From Micavibrio sp. (lineage in GTDB: Bacteria > Pseudomonadota > Alphaproteobacteria > Micavibrionales > Micavibrionaceae): a stretch of 64,000 nt of DNA. The translations under genes and the position numbers were made by a program. The stretch is from the NCBI GenBank assembly GCA_030824805.1, contig JAPJRC010000001.1, forward strand, positions 51,252 through 115,251, read 5' to 3'. The notes below the pieces were generated by a model. That model worked only from the letters and a program-made list of their open reading frames with translations. It did not search any database and was not told the origin of the DNA. This document shows positions 32,657 to 42,170 of the stretch, one piece after another (position 1 is the stretch's first letter; each line of letters begins with the position of its first letter).

Positions 32657-35476
32657 TCAATGCGCGCTTGCCCAGCTGTGGCCTGATCCTGCCTCTGCAA
32701 CCAGCGGCACATTCAAATTGACCACATTTTCCATGATGGATTTTATCAGCTTTTTCGCTTGCTCCAGCTCTGCGTTAGGCACTTCGAAAATCAATTCGTC
32801 ATGCACTTGAAGCAGCATCTTTGTCTGTAGTCCGGCATTTTTTAAGGCGGGCGGGATTTTAATCATTGCACGTTTCATGATGTCGGCGGCCGTGCCCTGC
32901 AGCGGCGCGTTGATCGCCTGCCTTTCGGCGCCCGCACGCCATCCCGGATTTGAAGCCGTGATATTGGGAATGAAACATTTACGCCCCAGCAGCGTTTTCA
33001 CATAGCCGAACTTGCGCGCCTCGTCTTTGGTTCGTTCCATGTAAGTTTGTATTTCACTGAACGTGGACAGGTAGCGTTTGATAAAAGCGTTCGCTTCGCC
33101 GGCGGGAATGCCTAGCTGCTGTCCCAGACCCCAGCCGGAGATGCCATAGATGATGCCGAAGTTGACGGCCTTGGCCTGACGGCGGATTTCCGGAGTAATT
33201 TGTTCGAGGGGTACGCCGAAAACCTGACTGGCAGTCAGCGCATGGATATCGACTTCATCACGAAACGCATTTTGAAGCGCTTTTACGCCGGCCATTTCGG
33301 CCGCCAGACGAAGCTCCACCTGCGAGTAGTCAACCGAAAGCAACGTGCAGCCATCTTCGGCGACGAAAGCCTCACGAATTTTCCGGCCTTCCTCGGTGCG
33401 GATTGGAATGTTCTGAAGGTTGGGATCCGTAGAGGACAGCCGCCCCGTGCTGGTACCCGCCATGGAAAAGGATGTGTGCACGCGCTTTGTGCGCGGATTG
33501 ATCTGCTCCTGCAATGCATCTGTGTATGTGCTCTTGAGTTTCGAGAGCATGCGCCATTCAAGAATTTTTTTGACGATCTCATGCCCTTGCGCGGCCAGGT
33601 CTTCCAGTACGCCGGCATCTGTCGACCATTGGCCGGTTTTTGTTTTCGATCCACCGGGAAGTCCAAGTTTTTCAAAAAGGATTTCACCCATCTGTTTGGG
33701 TGAGCCCACATTGAACGGCGTGCCCGCCATCTTTTGGATATCGGCCTCAAGCTCTACAAGCTTTTTGCCGAAATCATTGCTCATCTGGCTGAGAATTGCC
33801 GGGTCGACCTTGATGCCGGTCAGTTCCATTTCCGCAATAACCGGGATTAGCGGTCGTTCAATATCTTCATAAACATAGGACATGGCTTCGGTTGCAAGCC
33901 GCGGTTTGAAATGATGATAGAAACGCGCCGTTACATCGGCATCTTCGGCGGCATAGGTAAGCGCTTTATCAAGCGGAACATAATCAAAAGTGATACGTTT
34001 TTTCCCGGTCCCGGTAACGTCGTCATATTTTATTGTTTCATGGTTGAGCAGGTTTTTTGAAAGCTCGTCCATCGAATTGTTGCGTGCGCCGTCCAGAACA
34101 TAAGACATCAACAAAGTGTCATCGCATGGCGACATATGAACGCCGTGCTTTTTAAGCATCTGCCAATCGTATTTTACGTTGTGGCCGACTTTTAAAACAC
34201 TGTCGTCCTCAAGGATTGGTTTTAAAGCGGCAATCGCTTCGGTCAGGGGAATCTGTTTTATCTCCTCGCCGCCGCTCAACAGATCTGTTGCTGCGCTTTT
34301 ATGACCGAGGGGGAGATAAGCGGCGCGGCCAACCTCATAGCACAATGAAATTCCAACCAGTTCTGCGGATGACGGCGTCAGGTTTGTCGTTTCCGTATCT
34401 ATGGCAAGGAAGCCGCTTTCATAAGCACCGTTAATCCAGAGCTGCAGCGTCGCCATGTCCTGAATCAGCGTGTATTCGTTCTGCGCAATATCGGGCAGGA
34501 CAGGCGGGGCCAGAGGTTCGGGTTTTTCGTCGATAGCTGGAGGTGCAACCTTGCGCGTCGCTTCCTGCTTGATGGTGGATGTGACGCTTGCGGCAGCTTC
34601 ACTTTCTCCCATGCGATTGAGCAAAGATTTAAACCCGTGATCTTTTAAAAACTCTACCAATTTGGCCTGATCCGGCTCGTGCGCTTTCAGATCTTCCAGT
34701 TTCAAGGGTACTGGAGCGTTGTCATCAAGCTTCACGAGCCTTTTCGAAATTTCGGCTTTGGCACGGTTCTCGATCAAAGCTTCACGGCGCTTGGGTTGCT
34801 TGATGTCACCCGCCTTGTCGAGCAGGTTTTCCAAAGACCCGTATTCGGTAATCAATTGCGCGGCTGTCTTGACGCCGATACCAGGCACGCCCGGCACATT
34901 GTCGACGCTGTCGCCGGACAATGCCTGCACATCGACGACTTTGTCGGGTGTTACACCGAATTTTTCAAACACATCTTCGGCACCAAGATATTTGTTCTTG
35001 ATAGGATCGTACAAGCGCACATCATCATTCACGAGTTGCATGAGGTCCTTGTCCGTACCCACAATAGTGACCTTGCGTCCTTGTTCCCGCGCGCACCGCG
35101 CATATGTGGCGATCAGGTCGTCGGCTTCGTAGCCTTCAACTTCCAGAGCAGGAATACCGAAGGCTTCGGCGGCCTTGCGGAACAGGGGGAATTGCGGGAT
35201 CAGGTCTTCCGGCGCTTCTTCACGGTTGGCCTTGTATTCATCGTAAATGTCATAGCGGAAGTTTTTCTTGGCCGCGTCGAAAATCACAGCAATATACGGC
35301 GCGTTGAGATCCTTCAGCATCTTCATAAGCATGCTGGAAAAGCCAAGCACCGCGCCTACCGGCATGCCGTTATGCGTTAAAGGTGGGAGGGCAAAATACG
35401 CACGGAAGATGTAACCGGAGCCGTCGACCAGGAAGATTTCGTCATTTTGGGGTGTCATCCTACGGTTTAACCACAT
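32657..35476 (-). CDS. polA: DNA polymerase I
   Basis: Gap filling and Okazaki-fragment processing. Three domains: 5'-3' exonuclease (about residues 10-300, FLVDGSGYIFRAYFALPP and VDNVPGVPGIGVKTA), 3'-5' proofreading exonuclease (about 335-530, FLAIDTETTNL with intact acidic residues), and polymerase (about 560-939). The polymerase has motif A DYSQVELRLAA, motif B RRQAKAVNFGIIYG and motif C LQVHDELIFE. Length 939. I keep the ATG at 35476, with AAGGC 4 bp away; ATG 35458 (MTPQNDE) is also possible. Proofreading looks active. Confidence 0.97.
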   Translation of the reverse strand: MWLNRRMTPQNDEIFLVDGSGYIFRAYFALPPLTHNGMPVGAVLGFSSMLMKMLKDLNAPYIAVIFDAAKKNFRYDIYDEYKANREEAPEDLIPQFPLFRKAAEAFGIPALEVEGYEADDLIATYARCAREQGRKVTIVGTDKDLMQLVNDDVRLYDPIKNKYLGAEDVFEKFGVTPDKVVDVQALSGDSVDNVPGVPGIGVKTAAQLITEYGSLENLLDKAGDIKQPKRREALIENRAKAEISKRLVKLDDNAPVPLKLEDLKAHEPDQAKLVEFLKDHGFKSLLNRMGESEAAASVTSTIKQEATRKVAPPAIDEKPEPLAPPVLPDIAQNEYTLIQDMATLQLWINGAYESGFLAIDTETTNLTPSSAELVGISLCYEVGRAAYLPLGHKSAATDLLSGGEEIKQIPLTEAIAALKPILEDDSVLKVGHNVKYDWQMLKKHGVHMSPCDDTLLMSYVLDGARNNSMDELSKNLLNHETIKYDDVTGTGKKRITFDYVPLDKALTYAAEDADVTARFYHHFKPRLATEAMSYVYEDIERPLIPVIAEMELTGIKVDPAILSQMSNDFGKKLVELEADIQKMAGTPFNVGSPKQMGEILFEKLGLPGGSKTKTGQWSTDAGVLEDLAAQGHEIVKKILEWRMLSKLKSTYTDALQEQINPRTKRVHTSFSMAGTSTGRLSSTDPNLQNIPIRTEEGRKIREAFVAEDGCTLLSVDYSQVELRLAAEMAGVKALQNAFRDEVDIHALTASQVFGVPLEQITPEIRRQAKAVNFGIIYGISGWGLGQQLGIPAGEANAFIKRYLSTFSEIQTYMERTKDEARKFGYVKTLLGRKCFIPNITASNPGWRAGAERQAINAPLQGTAADIMKRAMIKIPPALKNAGLQTKMLLQVHDELIFEVPNAELEQAKKLIKSIMENVVNLNVPLVAEAGSGHSWASAH

Positions 35477-35557
35477 TTAAGCCTTGGGGTCCAAGCAAGC
35501 ACACGCATGGCCCAAACAGGCTGGGGATTTTATTATTCATAATGACAATGTAGGCGC

Positions 35558-36574
35558 TTAATCTTTGAGCAGGGCGTAAAGGGCGACCGCAGCCGCGTTG
35601 GACACATTCAAAGATGCGATTGGAGGCTTCGTCGGCAATGTTACCAAAACGTCACAATGTTCTTTGACCAGACGGCGCATGCCGGGTCCTTCGGCGCCAA
35701 GCACAAGCACCGAACGGTCATAAGCGGGCAGGGCATCGAATGTTTTTTCCGAATGCTCATCCAGACCAATGACGGTGTAATGATTCTCTTTCAGCTTCTC
35801 GATGGCGCGGGAAAGGTTGGTCTCGTAGGCAACAGGAATATGATCCGCAGCGCCGCAGGCAGTTTTGGCCAGAACGCCCACCATTTCGGGCGCATGCTTT
35901 GTCTGCATGACAATGCCGTCTGCACCGAACGCACAGGCGGACCGCATGATTGCGCCTATATTGTGCGGATCTGTAACCTGATCAAGCACGACAATAACCG
36001 ACTTATCCTTTGCCGTGCCTTTTATAATAAGATCCATCACGCTCTGTTCGGCCAGTGGTTGGGCGGACAGGGCTATGCCCTGGTGCACAGTGCCGGACGG
36101 GAATGCCTTGTCCAGTTCATCCTTGGTTACGATCTGCGGCGCAGGGCGTTTGGCCGTAGTTTTAAGATGGGGTTCGAATTCCTTCAGAGCAGCTTCCGTA
36201 ACAAAGAGTGCGTGCACATATCTTTTCTCGTTGTGCCAAGCCTCGCGGACAGCATGCAAACCGAAAAGGTCGGCCTTGATCTTGGGACCTTTAGGCTCGC
36301 GGTGGTCCTTTTCGAAGCGGCGATCGCGTTCCTCGCGACGCGGTTCCTGGCGGTCTCTCTCGGGACGGCCGCGGACAGAGGCAGGGACGTATTTCTTACC
36401 CTGTTTTTCCTGTTCGCTTTTCCGGAAACTGCCGCGTTTGGAGCTTTTGTCCCGCGCGAAATCACCGCCACTTCCGCGTTTTTCGGGAGAGTTTCTGCCG
36501 CTCCGTGCACCCGCTTTATTACCTTGGGGGCCAGAGTTTTTACCGTTTCCGGTTCTTTTTGGTGGTTTCGCCAT
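35558..36574 (-). CDS. rlmB: 23S rRNA 2'-O-ribose methyltransferase (RlmB/TrmH family)
   Basis: SpoU-class knot methyltransferase, most like RlmB, which methylates G2251 of 23S rRNA. The substrate-binding domain starts at KADLFGLHAVREAWHN (near residue 105). The SAM-binding knot has VIVVLDQVTDPHNIGAIMRSA, VLVLGAEGPGMRRLV and PIASLNVSNAAAVALYA. The first 100 residues are a very basic, low-complexity tail (R, K, G, S, E), common in alphaproteobacteria. I start at the ATG at 36574. The longer frame to 36751 reads backwards through tRNA-Tyr (the false GLDSNQRTLARADLQSAA peptide) and is rejected. Length 338. Confidence 0.88.
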   Translation of the reverse strand: MAKPPKRTGNGKNSGPQGNKAGARSGRNSPEKRGSGGDFARDKSSKRGSFRKSEQEKQGKKYVPASVRGRPERDRQEPRREERDRRFEKDHREPKGPKIKADLFGLHAVREAWHNEKRYVHALFVTEAALKEFEPHLKTTAKRPAPQIVTKDELDKAFPSGTVHQGIALSAQPLAEQSVMDLIIKGTAKDKSVIVVLDQVTDPHNIGAIMRSACAFGADGIVMQTKHAPEMVGVLAKTACGAADHIPVAYETNLSRAIEKLKENHYTVIGLDEHSEKTFDALPAYDRSVLVLGAEGPGMRRLVKEHCDVLVTLPTKPPIASLNVSNAAAVALYALLKD

Positions 36575-36644
36575 AAAAAGGTCATCGCACACTTGACATT
36601 GGGGGGCAAAACCTTTTTTTATGCGGTCTGCAAACTTCACCCGT

Positions 36645-36730
36645 GGATGGGTGGCCGAGTGGTTAATGGCAGCAGACTGTAAATCTGCCCGCGCGAGCGT
36701 ACGCTGGTTCGAATCCAGCCCCATCCACCA
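36645..36730 (+). tRNA. tRNA-Tyr (anticodon GTA)
   Basis: An 86-nt class II tRNA. Acceptor GGATGGG pairs with CCCATCC; the anticodon stem-loop is GCAGACTGTAAATCTGC with anticodon GTA. The variable arm is long and the T-arm is GGTTCGAATCC. The CCA end is encoded at 36728-36730, followed at once by seven T residues. Confidence 0.97.
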
Positions 36731-36783
36731 TTTTTTTACAATCCAACACAACTAGGGGATGGGCAAAAAATTTGCTCTGAATG

Positions 36784-37782
36784 CTAACGGTTGTCCTTTA
36801 AAAACCCCATGAGTTTTTCATTAAACTCGTCGGTCTTTTCCAGATAGGGAATGTGGCCTGTGTCTTTGATGACCTGAAGCTGGGCCTTTTTGAAAAAATT
36901 GACCAGCGCCTGACCTTGCCACAGAGGGGTAATATTGTCTTGGTCGCCCCAGATCAGAAGCACGGGCATTTCCAAAGAGTTATAGGCGTCAAATTTTGTA
37001 AACATGGAATGGTCTTCGTTGACAGAAAGGTTTTCCAGCCAGTCACCTTGCGCCCGTGTCATGTCCTCGATCGCGAGCGGCCTTTTCAGCGTCACCAGTC
37101 TTTCATGGGTGACCGAAGCTTTGTTGAAGACGAAGGAACTGAATATCGGCTTTATAGACCATGGATTGGACCCATAGGCGGCGATGATAGAGGTGCGGAC
37201 AAAGCTCGGCGCCAGCATAATTCTTGTCAAAAAGCCCGGCGAATTTTGCTGGAAAGACGGATTGTTCTTGCTTTTGGAAAATCCCAGTGCGGGGTCGACA
37301 AGGATAAATTTCGAAAATTTTGACGGGTCTTTCAAGACCGCTTCTGTCATCGCCCGACATCCCACGGAATGACACAGGGCATATAATTTGTCGGCCTTCA
37401 GCGCTGTGAGCACGTCGTGAATTCTGTCGGCCTGTTTTCCAGTGTTGTAAGACCTAGACCCGATGAGTTTTTGGGAATACCCGAACGGGGGCACGTCCAC
37501 TGTGATGACGCGGAAACCTTTTTCGACCAATATATCCGTTGTGTCACGCCAGATTTCGCCCCACGCTCCCGTACCATGGATCAGAAGGATTTTTTGGCCT
37601 TTGGCCGGCCCTTCTTCCCGCACAAAGACTTTGGCATCGCGCGTGGTGATAAACATGCCTTGCTCGGGCGCGACTTCCTCGATTGTTTTGCTTTCCCGCA
37701 AGACCATGCACAGGAAGGACACGGCGCTTAGAAAAACCAGAACGCCAAATGCATATCCCGAATATTTCAAAAATTTACGCAT
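36784..37782 (-). CDS. Membrane-anchored alpha/beta hydrolase
   Basis: An alpha/beta-fold hydrolase, probably an esterase or lipase-like enzyme facing the periplasm. One N-terminal membrane segment (about residues 9-28) is followed by the oxyanion region LLIHGTGAWGEIW. The nucleophile elbow is CHSVGC, with Cys in place of the usual first Gly, near residues 137-142. The likely acid is in IWGDQDNITP and the histidine in DTGHIPYLEK near the C-terminus. Length 332. It is divergent from the amidohydrolase across about 150 bp. The substrate is unknown. Confidence 0.82.
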   Translation of the reverse strand: MRKFLKYSGYAFGVLVFLSAVSFLCMVLRESKTIEEVAPEQGMFITTRDAKVFVREEGPAKGQKILLIHGTGAWGEIWRDTTDILVEKGFRVITVDVPPFGYSQKLIGSRSYNTGKQADRIHDVLTALKADKLYALCHSVGCRAMTEAVLKDPSKFSKFILVDPALGFSKSKNNPSFQQNSPGFLTRIMLAPSFVRTSIIAAYGSNPWSIKPIFSSFVFNKASVTHERLVTLKRPLAIEDMTRAQGDWLENLSVNEDHSMFTKFDAYNSLEMPVLLIWGDQDNITPLWQGQALVNFFKKAQLQVIKDTGHIPYLEKTDEFNEKLMGFLKDNR

Positions 37783-37933
37783 GGACAGTCGATCAGTAAT
37801 CGAAGATGTGGTCTAAGGTGGCCGTTTTGTCCGCGGAAATTGTTTTTAACGCCGTGGCAAATGTCGAGACGGGAGAGAGGAGCGCCACGCGTTTTATCGA
37901 CGGGTCGGTCAACACAGGCCATTCATAAAACAC

Positions 37934-39733
37934 GTGGCCCTTGCAGGCGGCAAAGTGATGGCAACTGGAAGCGACAAGGATATCCGCGCGCTGGCCGGAG
38001 CGAATACAAGGATCATCGACCTTAAGGGTAAGCGCGTTATTCCGGGCCTCAACGATTCCCACACGCACTTGATACGCGGCGGTTTGAATTACAATATGGA
38101 GCTGCGCTGGGACGGTGTGAAAAGTCTCGCCGATGCCCTACTGATGCTGAAGATACAGGCGGACCGCACGCCCGCCCCGCAATGGGTGCGCGTGGTCGGT
38201 GGGTGGAGCGAATTCCAGTTCAAAGAACGCCGCATGCCGACGCTGGCCGAGATCAATGCGGCGGCACCGGACACGCCCGTGTTCATCCTACACCTTTATG
38301 ACCGTGCGCTCCTGAACGGTGCGGCGTTGAAGGCTGTGGGCATCACCAAAGACACACCCGATCCGGTCGGCGGACGTGTCGAACGCGACGCGAACGGAAA
38401 CCCCACCGGCATGTTGATAGCAGAGCCGAACGCGATGATTCTGTATTCGACGCTGGCCAAGGGACCGAAACTCCCTCTCGAGGACCAGATCAATTCCACG
38501 CGCCATTTCATGCGGGAATTAAACAGGCTCGGCATCACGTCCGTCATCGACGCGGGCGGGGGATTTCAGAATTATCCCGACGATTATAACGTCATCAACC
38601 GTCTGCATGCCGATGGCCAGATGACGGTGCGCATCGCGTATAACTTGTTTACGCAGAACAAGGGCGGCGAACTGGCCGATTTCCAAAAATGGTCGAAACT
38701 CGTCAAACCCTATGATGGCGACGGGTTTTTGCGTCACAACGGCGCGGGCGAAATGCTCGTTTTCTCCGCGGCGGATTTCGAAGATTTCCTGCAGCCGCGC
38801 CCCGACATGGCCAAATCCATGGAGAAGGAACTGGGCGATGTTGTCCGTTTCCTCGTCGAACAGAAATGGCCTTTCCGTCTGCATGCGACCTATGACGAAA
38901 CTATAGGCCGCGCGCTCGATGTTTTTGAAGAGATCAATAAGGACACGCCGTTCGAGAATTTGCGCTGGTTCTTCGACCACGCCGAAACCGTCACAGAAAA
39001 AAACATGGAACGTATCAGGCGCCTTAACGGCGGCATCGCGATCCAGCACCGTATGGCATTTCAAGGCGAGTATTTCGTCGACCGCTACGGCGCCGAGGCA
39101 GCGATGCAGAGCCCGCCGATCCGCAAGATGCTGGAGATGGGGCTTCCCGTCGGTGGCGGTACCGATGCGACGCGCGTGGCAAGTTACAACCCTTGGGTAT
39201 CGTTGTACTGGCTCGTGACCGGCAAAACGGTCGGCGGTCTTTCTCTGTATGGCGATTCAAATCTTTTGGGGCGTGAGGAAGCGCTGCGTCTATGGACGCA
39301 AGGAAGCGCCTACAAATCCAACGAGGAAACGCTCAAAGGCACGCTCAAACCGCGGCAATATGCCGACTTCGCCGTTTTGTCGAAAGATTATATGAGCGTT
39401 CCCGACGAGGATATAAAGGCCCTGACATCGCTAATGACCGTCGTGGGCGGGCGCATTGTCTTCGCCGCTGACGAATTCAAAAGCTATGATGCGCCCTTAC
39501 CGCCGGTCAGCCCCGACTGGTCCCCGGTCAAGCGTTTCGGCGGATACCAGCATCATGCGCTGGCTGATGCGCCGCACTTCGAGCAGGCTTCTTTGTGCGC
39601 GCATGGATGCACACACCAGCATCATGGCGTGGGACATGATGGAAAACTCTCCCGCTGGCTGGGCCTGGACGGTTCGGATAAACCCGGTTTTGAAAATCCG
39701 TGGTCGATGGGATGCGGCTGCTTTGCTTATTAA
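37934..39733 (+). CDS. Amidohydrolase family 3 (YtcJ-like) protein, probably 5'-damaged
   Basis: A metal-dependent amidohydrolase of the YtcJ group, which cleaves C-N bonds in unknown substrates. The core is intact: VIPGLNDSHTHLIRGGLNYNMELRWDG (split at THL), HATYDE, WFFDHAE, the metal-binding aspartate in GGGTDATRVASYNPW, and the end SPDWSPVKRFGGYQHH. A His/Cys-rich tail follows. The frame opens abruptly at GTG 37934, without a ribosome site, inside what is normally the second strand of the first domain. About 30-40 residues are missing. A fragment RFIDGSVNTGHS in the next frame stops at TAA 37926, which suggests a single-base loss. It may be a pseudogene or start elsewhere. Confidence 0.7.
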   Translation: MALAGGKVMATGSDKDIRALAGANTRIIDLKGKRVIPGLNDSHTHLIRGGLNYNMELRWDGVKSLADALLMLKIQADRTPAPQWVRVVGGWSEFQFKERRMPTLAEINAAAPDTPVFILHLYDRALLNGAALKAVGITKDTPDPVGGRVERDANGNPTGMLIAEPNAMILYSTLAKGPKLPLEDQINSTRHFMRELNRLGITSVIDAGGGFQNYPDDYNVINRLHADGQMTVRIAYNLFTQNKGGELADFQKWSKLVKPYDGDGFLRHNGAGEMLVFSAADFEDFLQPRPDMAKSMEKELGDVVRFLVEQKWPFRLHATYDETIGRALDVFEEINKDTPFENLRWFFDHAETVTEKNMERIRRLNGGIAIQHRMAFQGEYFVDRYGAEAAMQSPPIRKMLEMGLPVGGGTDATRVASYNPWVSLYWLVTGKTVGGLSLYGDSNLLGREEALRLWTQGSAYKSNEETLKGTLKPRQYADFAVLSKDYMSVPDEDIKALTSLMTVVGGRIVFAADEFKSYDAPLPPVSPDWSPVKRFGGYQHHALADAPHFEQASLCAHGCTHQHHGVGHDGKLSRWLGLDGSDKPGFENPWSMGCGCFAY

Positions 39734-40187
39734 TTTTATATTATAGCAATAAGCAGGGGTTGCCGGAAAAAACCAGTAAGTGGCCGCCCCATCCACTATT
39801 TCATCTGCAACTGCTAGTGCCGACCCAGTTCTTGTAATTTTATCGCGGGTAGCGTGGCTAGCCGAAATAACAATCGAAAAGGCACCCTGTCTCACGCATT
39901 GTCACTCAGCTTATTTTTTAGGCATAAAGCCCATTGTTGGGCGGCTTTCCAAAATGCTGCATTGCCCATATGGAGCAAAGACCATTTTTATAAGCTTTGA
40001 ACTTCTGATTTTTTTGCTTTTATAATTATGCGCTGCAACATAACATGGCCAATGCCACGTGTTGTTGCAGCGCATTACTTTGTGCAATGCAAGCAACAAA
40101 CTGAAGGGATACTTTAGGGAATATTGTTATTTCCCTTGTCAGGAAAACAACATCTACTTATCGTCTGGTTAAAGCCTTAAGACAGGT
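39734..40187. other. Intergenic region (454 bp) with a long inverted repeat, no gene seen
   Basis: No convincing coding frame is present on either strand. An AT-rich stretch (40005-40030) precedes a long inverted repeat at 40028-40075. A weaker imperfect hairpin lies at about 39926-39948. The stretch probably holds the promoter of the ABC-GH3-GH144 operon, but no clear -35/-10 pair stood out. Confidence 0.5.
40028..40075. repeat. 13-bp perfect inverted repeat with inner stem
   Basis: Arms at 40028-40040 and 40063-40075 are perfectly complementary over 13 bp. Inside the 22-bp loop a 4-bp stem TGGC/GCCA (46-49 and 54-57 of the 40000s) can also form. There is no T-run on either side, so it is not a standard terminator. 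It could be a cruciform-type regulator site or a structured leader of the glucan operon, whose first start codon is about 110 bp away. Confidence 0.6.
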
Positions 40188-42155
40188 ATGTTGTGGATGG
40201 GTAAAATCGCTGCAAGGAACGCTTCTTTTTCTCTCGCTGAAAAAAACGAGTTGCTGCGCGGCACACACCATACGACCCCTCTCTCGGGCATGCAAACCTT
40301 CACAGGACTTATCAAAGCATATTGGGTTTCCGACCAATGGAAACAGGCGTGGGGATATACGCTTGGCCTTGGTGCCTTTATCGCCGCAGCAAGCCAGAGC
40401 AATGTCTGGATGGCGCAGTATGCCGGCGAAATGATGGACACGTTGTCCAAACTACCCTCCATGACATCGGGATCGCCTTTGAAAGATCTATTGGGAGTAG
40501 GCGGCGCGATACTTGGCGTGTCTGCCTTGCAGCATCTTGCGCTTTATCCTGGAAAAAAATTCCTCCTGGAAAATCTTCACCGAAAATGGCGCGGATGGCT
40601 GAACACGCAATTCAATGATGCCATACTCGACGATAAACACACTTACCTGCATCTTACGCACGGCATAAAAGAAGAAAAACCTGGCGCTCCTGTCATGCCG
40701 GGAAATATCGACCAAAGATGGCAGGACTCCGTGAAGGGTATGACCGGATCGGCGCTGGGGCTCGCGCACGGCGCGGTTAGCGTTGCGACTTCTGCACTCT
40801 TTGTAACCATGGCCTTGCTCAAAACAACGCAGGAAGTAAAGGGTTTGGAAGTCTTCGGCGAGTATGGAACGCTGGCTTTGACGTTCGGAGCCGCAGCAGC
40901 GTATGTGCCAATCAACACGTTCGTAGCATGGAAAATAGGAAGATACCTTGAGAGGCTGAATAACCGTATCGACGAGACGGAGGCGAGCTATCGCAGCGAG
41001 CTAAACACTATGATGCGACTTGGCCTTCATATTGCGTCTTCGGGTGCAGCCAAAATCCAGTCCAAGATCAATGGCAAACTTTATGATGACGTTGATCACG
41101 CATGGAAAAAATTGATCACGGCGCATACCGGATATTCGGCGTTTAATGGCCTGTATTCTGCTCTTTCAAACAGGATTGTAGCATACGCACCGGGCCTGCC
41201 GGCATATCTACAGGGAGCCACCGACTTCCGCGGCTACATAACAGGCTCGGAATTGTTCACGAGCTTTATCAATGATTGCTCCTGGCTTATAAATGTTATG
41301 CCTGCTATATCAGGCCTGAAAGCCCAGTATAAACGTGTGTCAGAAGTCGTACATGCGGTAGAGCGCGTGCAGGACAGCCAAGATTTTTTCAGGAAATCCG
41401 GTCACTCAAATTATACGTTTGATACGCAAGACCAAAAATTCGGGATGCGTGTGCGCAATATGTCGCTTATGCACCAGGGGCAGGATGCGGAACCGTTTTT
41501 ACGTGCCGATAATCTGCGTTTCCGTCCGGGACAATGGACACTCATTCAGGGCCCTTCTGGATGTGGTAAGTCCAGTATGCTGCGTGCGATAAACGGTCTT
41601 CTTCCTTATGGGGAAGCAAATATAATCATGCCCAAAGGAAGCAAGTCTTTCTATGCATGTCAGGAAGTCCGTCTTAATAAGACCAACCTTAAACAACTTG
41701 TATGCATTCCAGACGATGAAGATGCACACACAGACCGTGCGGTTACAAGGGTTCTACGGATATCGGGTCTTGGACAGTTTGCAGAACATTTGGATCAGGA
41801 CGGTTACGAAGGAAAACGTTGGGAAGACATACTTTCGGGCGGCCAGAAACAAAACCTAGTGCTCGCTCGCATATTGCTGCAAAAACCGGGCGTTCTTTTC
41901 CTAGACGAGGCAACTTCTGCTCTTGATCCTGTTGCAAAAATAAATTTTCACGAAGCTATAAAAGCCGCCTGTCCAGACACGATAGTGCTCAGCGTCATGC
42001 ACGATCCCGCGCCGCCTTTGGGTCGAAACGGTCAGGAGCTCTATGACACAATCATTGAAATATCGAACGGTGTCGCGCACACAAAGAGCAGCTTTGCAGC
42101 GTCACTTAAGAAATTAAAGCCCGATTCCCAACATAGTTTTGCACCAACATTGTAA
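40188..42155 (+). CDS. Fused ABC transporter (ABC_membrane_2/SbmA-YddA type)
   Basis: A half-transporter with membrane domain and ATPase in one chain. Hydrophobic segments lie at about residues 50-75, 95-120, 185-210 and 220-245, and again near 360-380. The YddA/SbmA-type linker RIDETEASYRSELNTMMRL lies near residue 262. The ATPase (about 425-640) has Walker A GPSGCGKSS, signature LSGGQKQ, and Walker B VLFLDEATSALD. Start ATG 40188, or 40197. It is the first gene of a three-gene operon with two glycosidases (15-bp gap). It may move glucan oligosaccharides, but members of this group carry peptides, fatty acyl groups or cofactors, so the cargo is unknown. Confidence 0.8.
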   Translation: MLWMGKIAARNASFSLAEKNELLRGTHHTTPLSGMQTFTGLIKAYWVSDQWKQAWGYTLGLGAFIAAASQSNVWMAQYAGEMMDTLSKLPSMTSGSPLKDLLGVGGAILGVSALQHLALYPGKKFLLENLHRKWRGWLNTQFNDAILDDKHTYLHLTHGIKEEKPGAPVMPGNIDQRWQDSVKGMTGSALGLAHGAVSVATSALFVTMALLKTTQEVKGLEVFGEYGTLALTFGAAAAYVPINTFVAWKIGRYLERLNNRIDETEASYRSELNTMMRLGLHIASSGAAKIQSKINGKLYDDVDHAWKKLITAHTGYSAFNGLYSALSNRIVAYAPGLPAYLQGATDFRGYITGSELFTSFINDCSWLINVMPAISGLKAQYKRVSEVVHAVERVQDSQDFFRKSGHSNYTFDTQDQKFGMRVRNMSLMHQGQDAEPFLRADNLRFRPGQWTLIQGPSGCGKSSMLRAINGLLPYGEANIIMPKGSKSFYACQEVRLNKTNLKQLVCIPDDEDAHTDRAVTRVLRISGLGQFAEHLDQDGYEGKRWEDILSGGQKQNLVLARILLQKPGVLFLDEATSALDPVAKINFHEAIKAACPDTIVLSVMHDPAPPLGRNGQELYDTIIEISNGVAHTKSSFAASLKKLKPDSQHSFAPTL

Positions 42156-42170
42156 AAGTAGGATTTGTTT

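Noticed and set aside
36575..36751. N-terminal extension of the RlmB gene
   Set aside because: The extra peptide (GLDSNQRTLARADLQSAA) is the antisense reading of tRNA-Tyr.
37793..38068. Minus-strand frame over the start of the amidohydrolase
   Set aside because: It lies mostly antisense to a conserved domain and has no ribosome site.
39497..39895. Minus-strand frame reaching into the gap after the amidohydrolase
   Set aside because: Its second half is antisense to the end of the amidohydrolase gene and the rest shows no family likeness or ribosome site.
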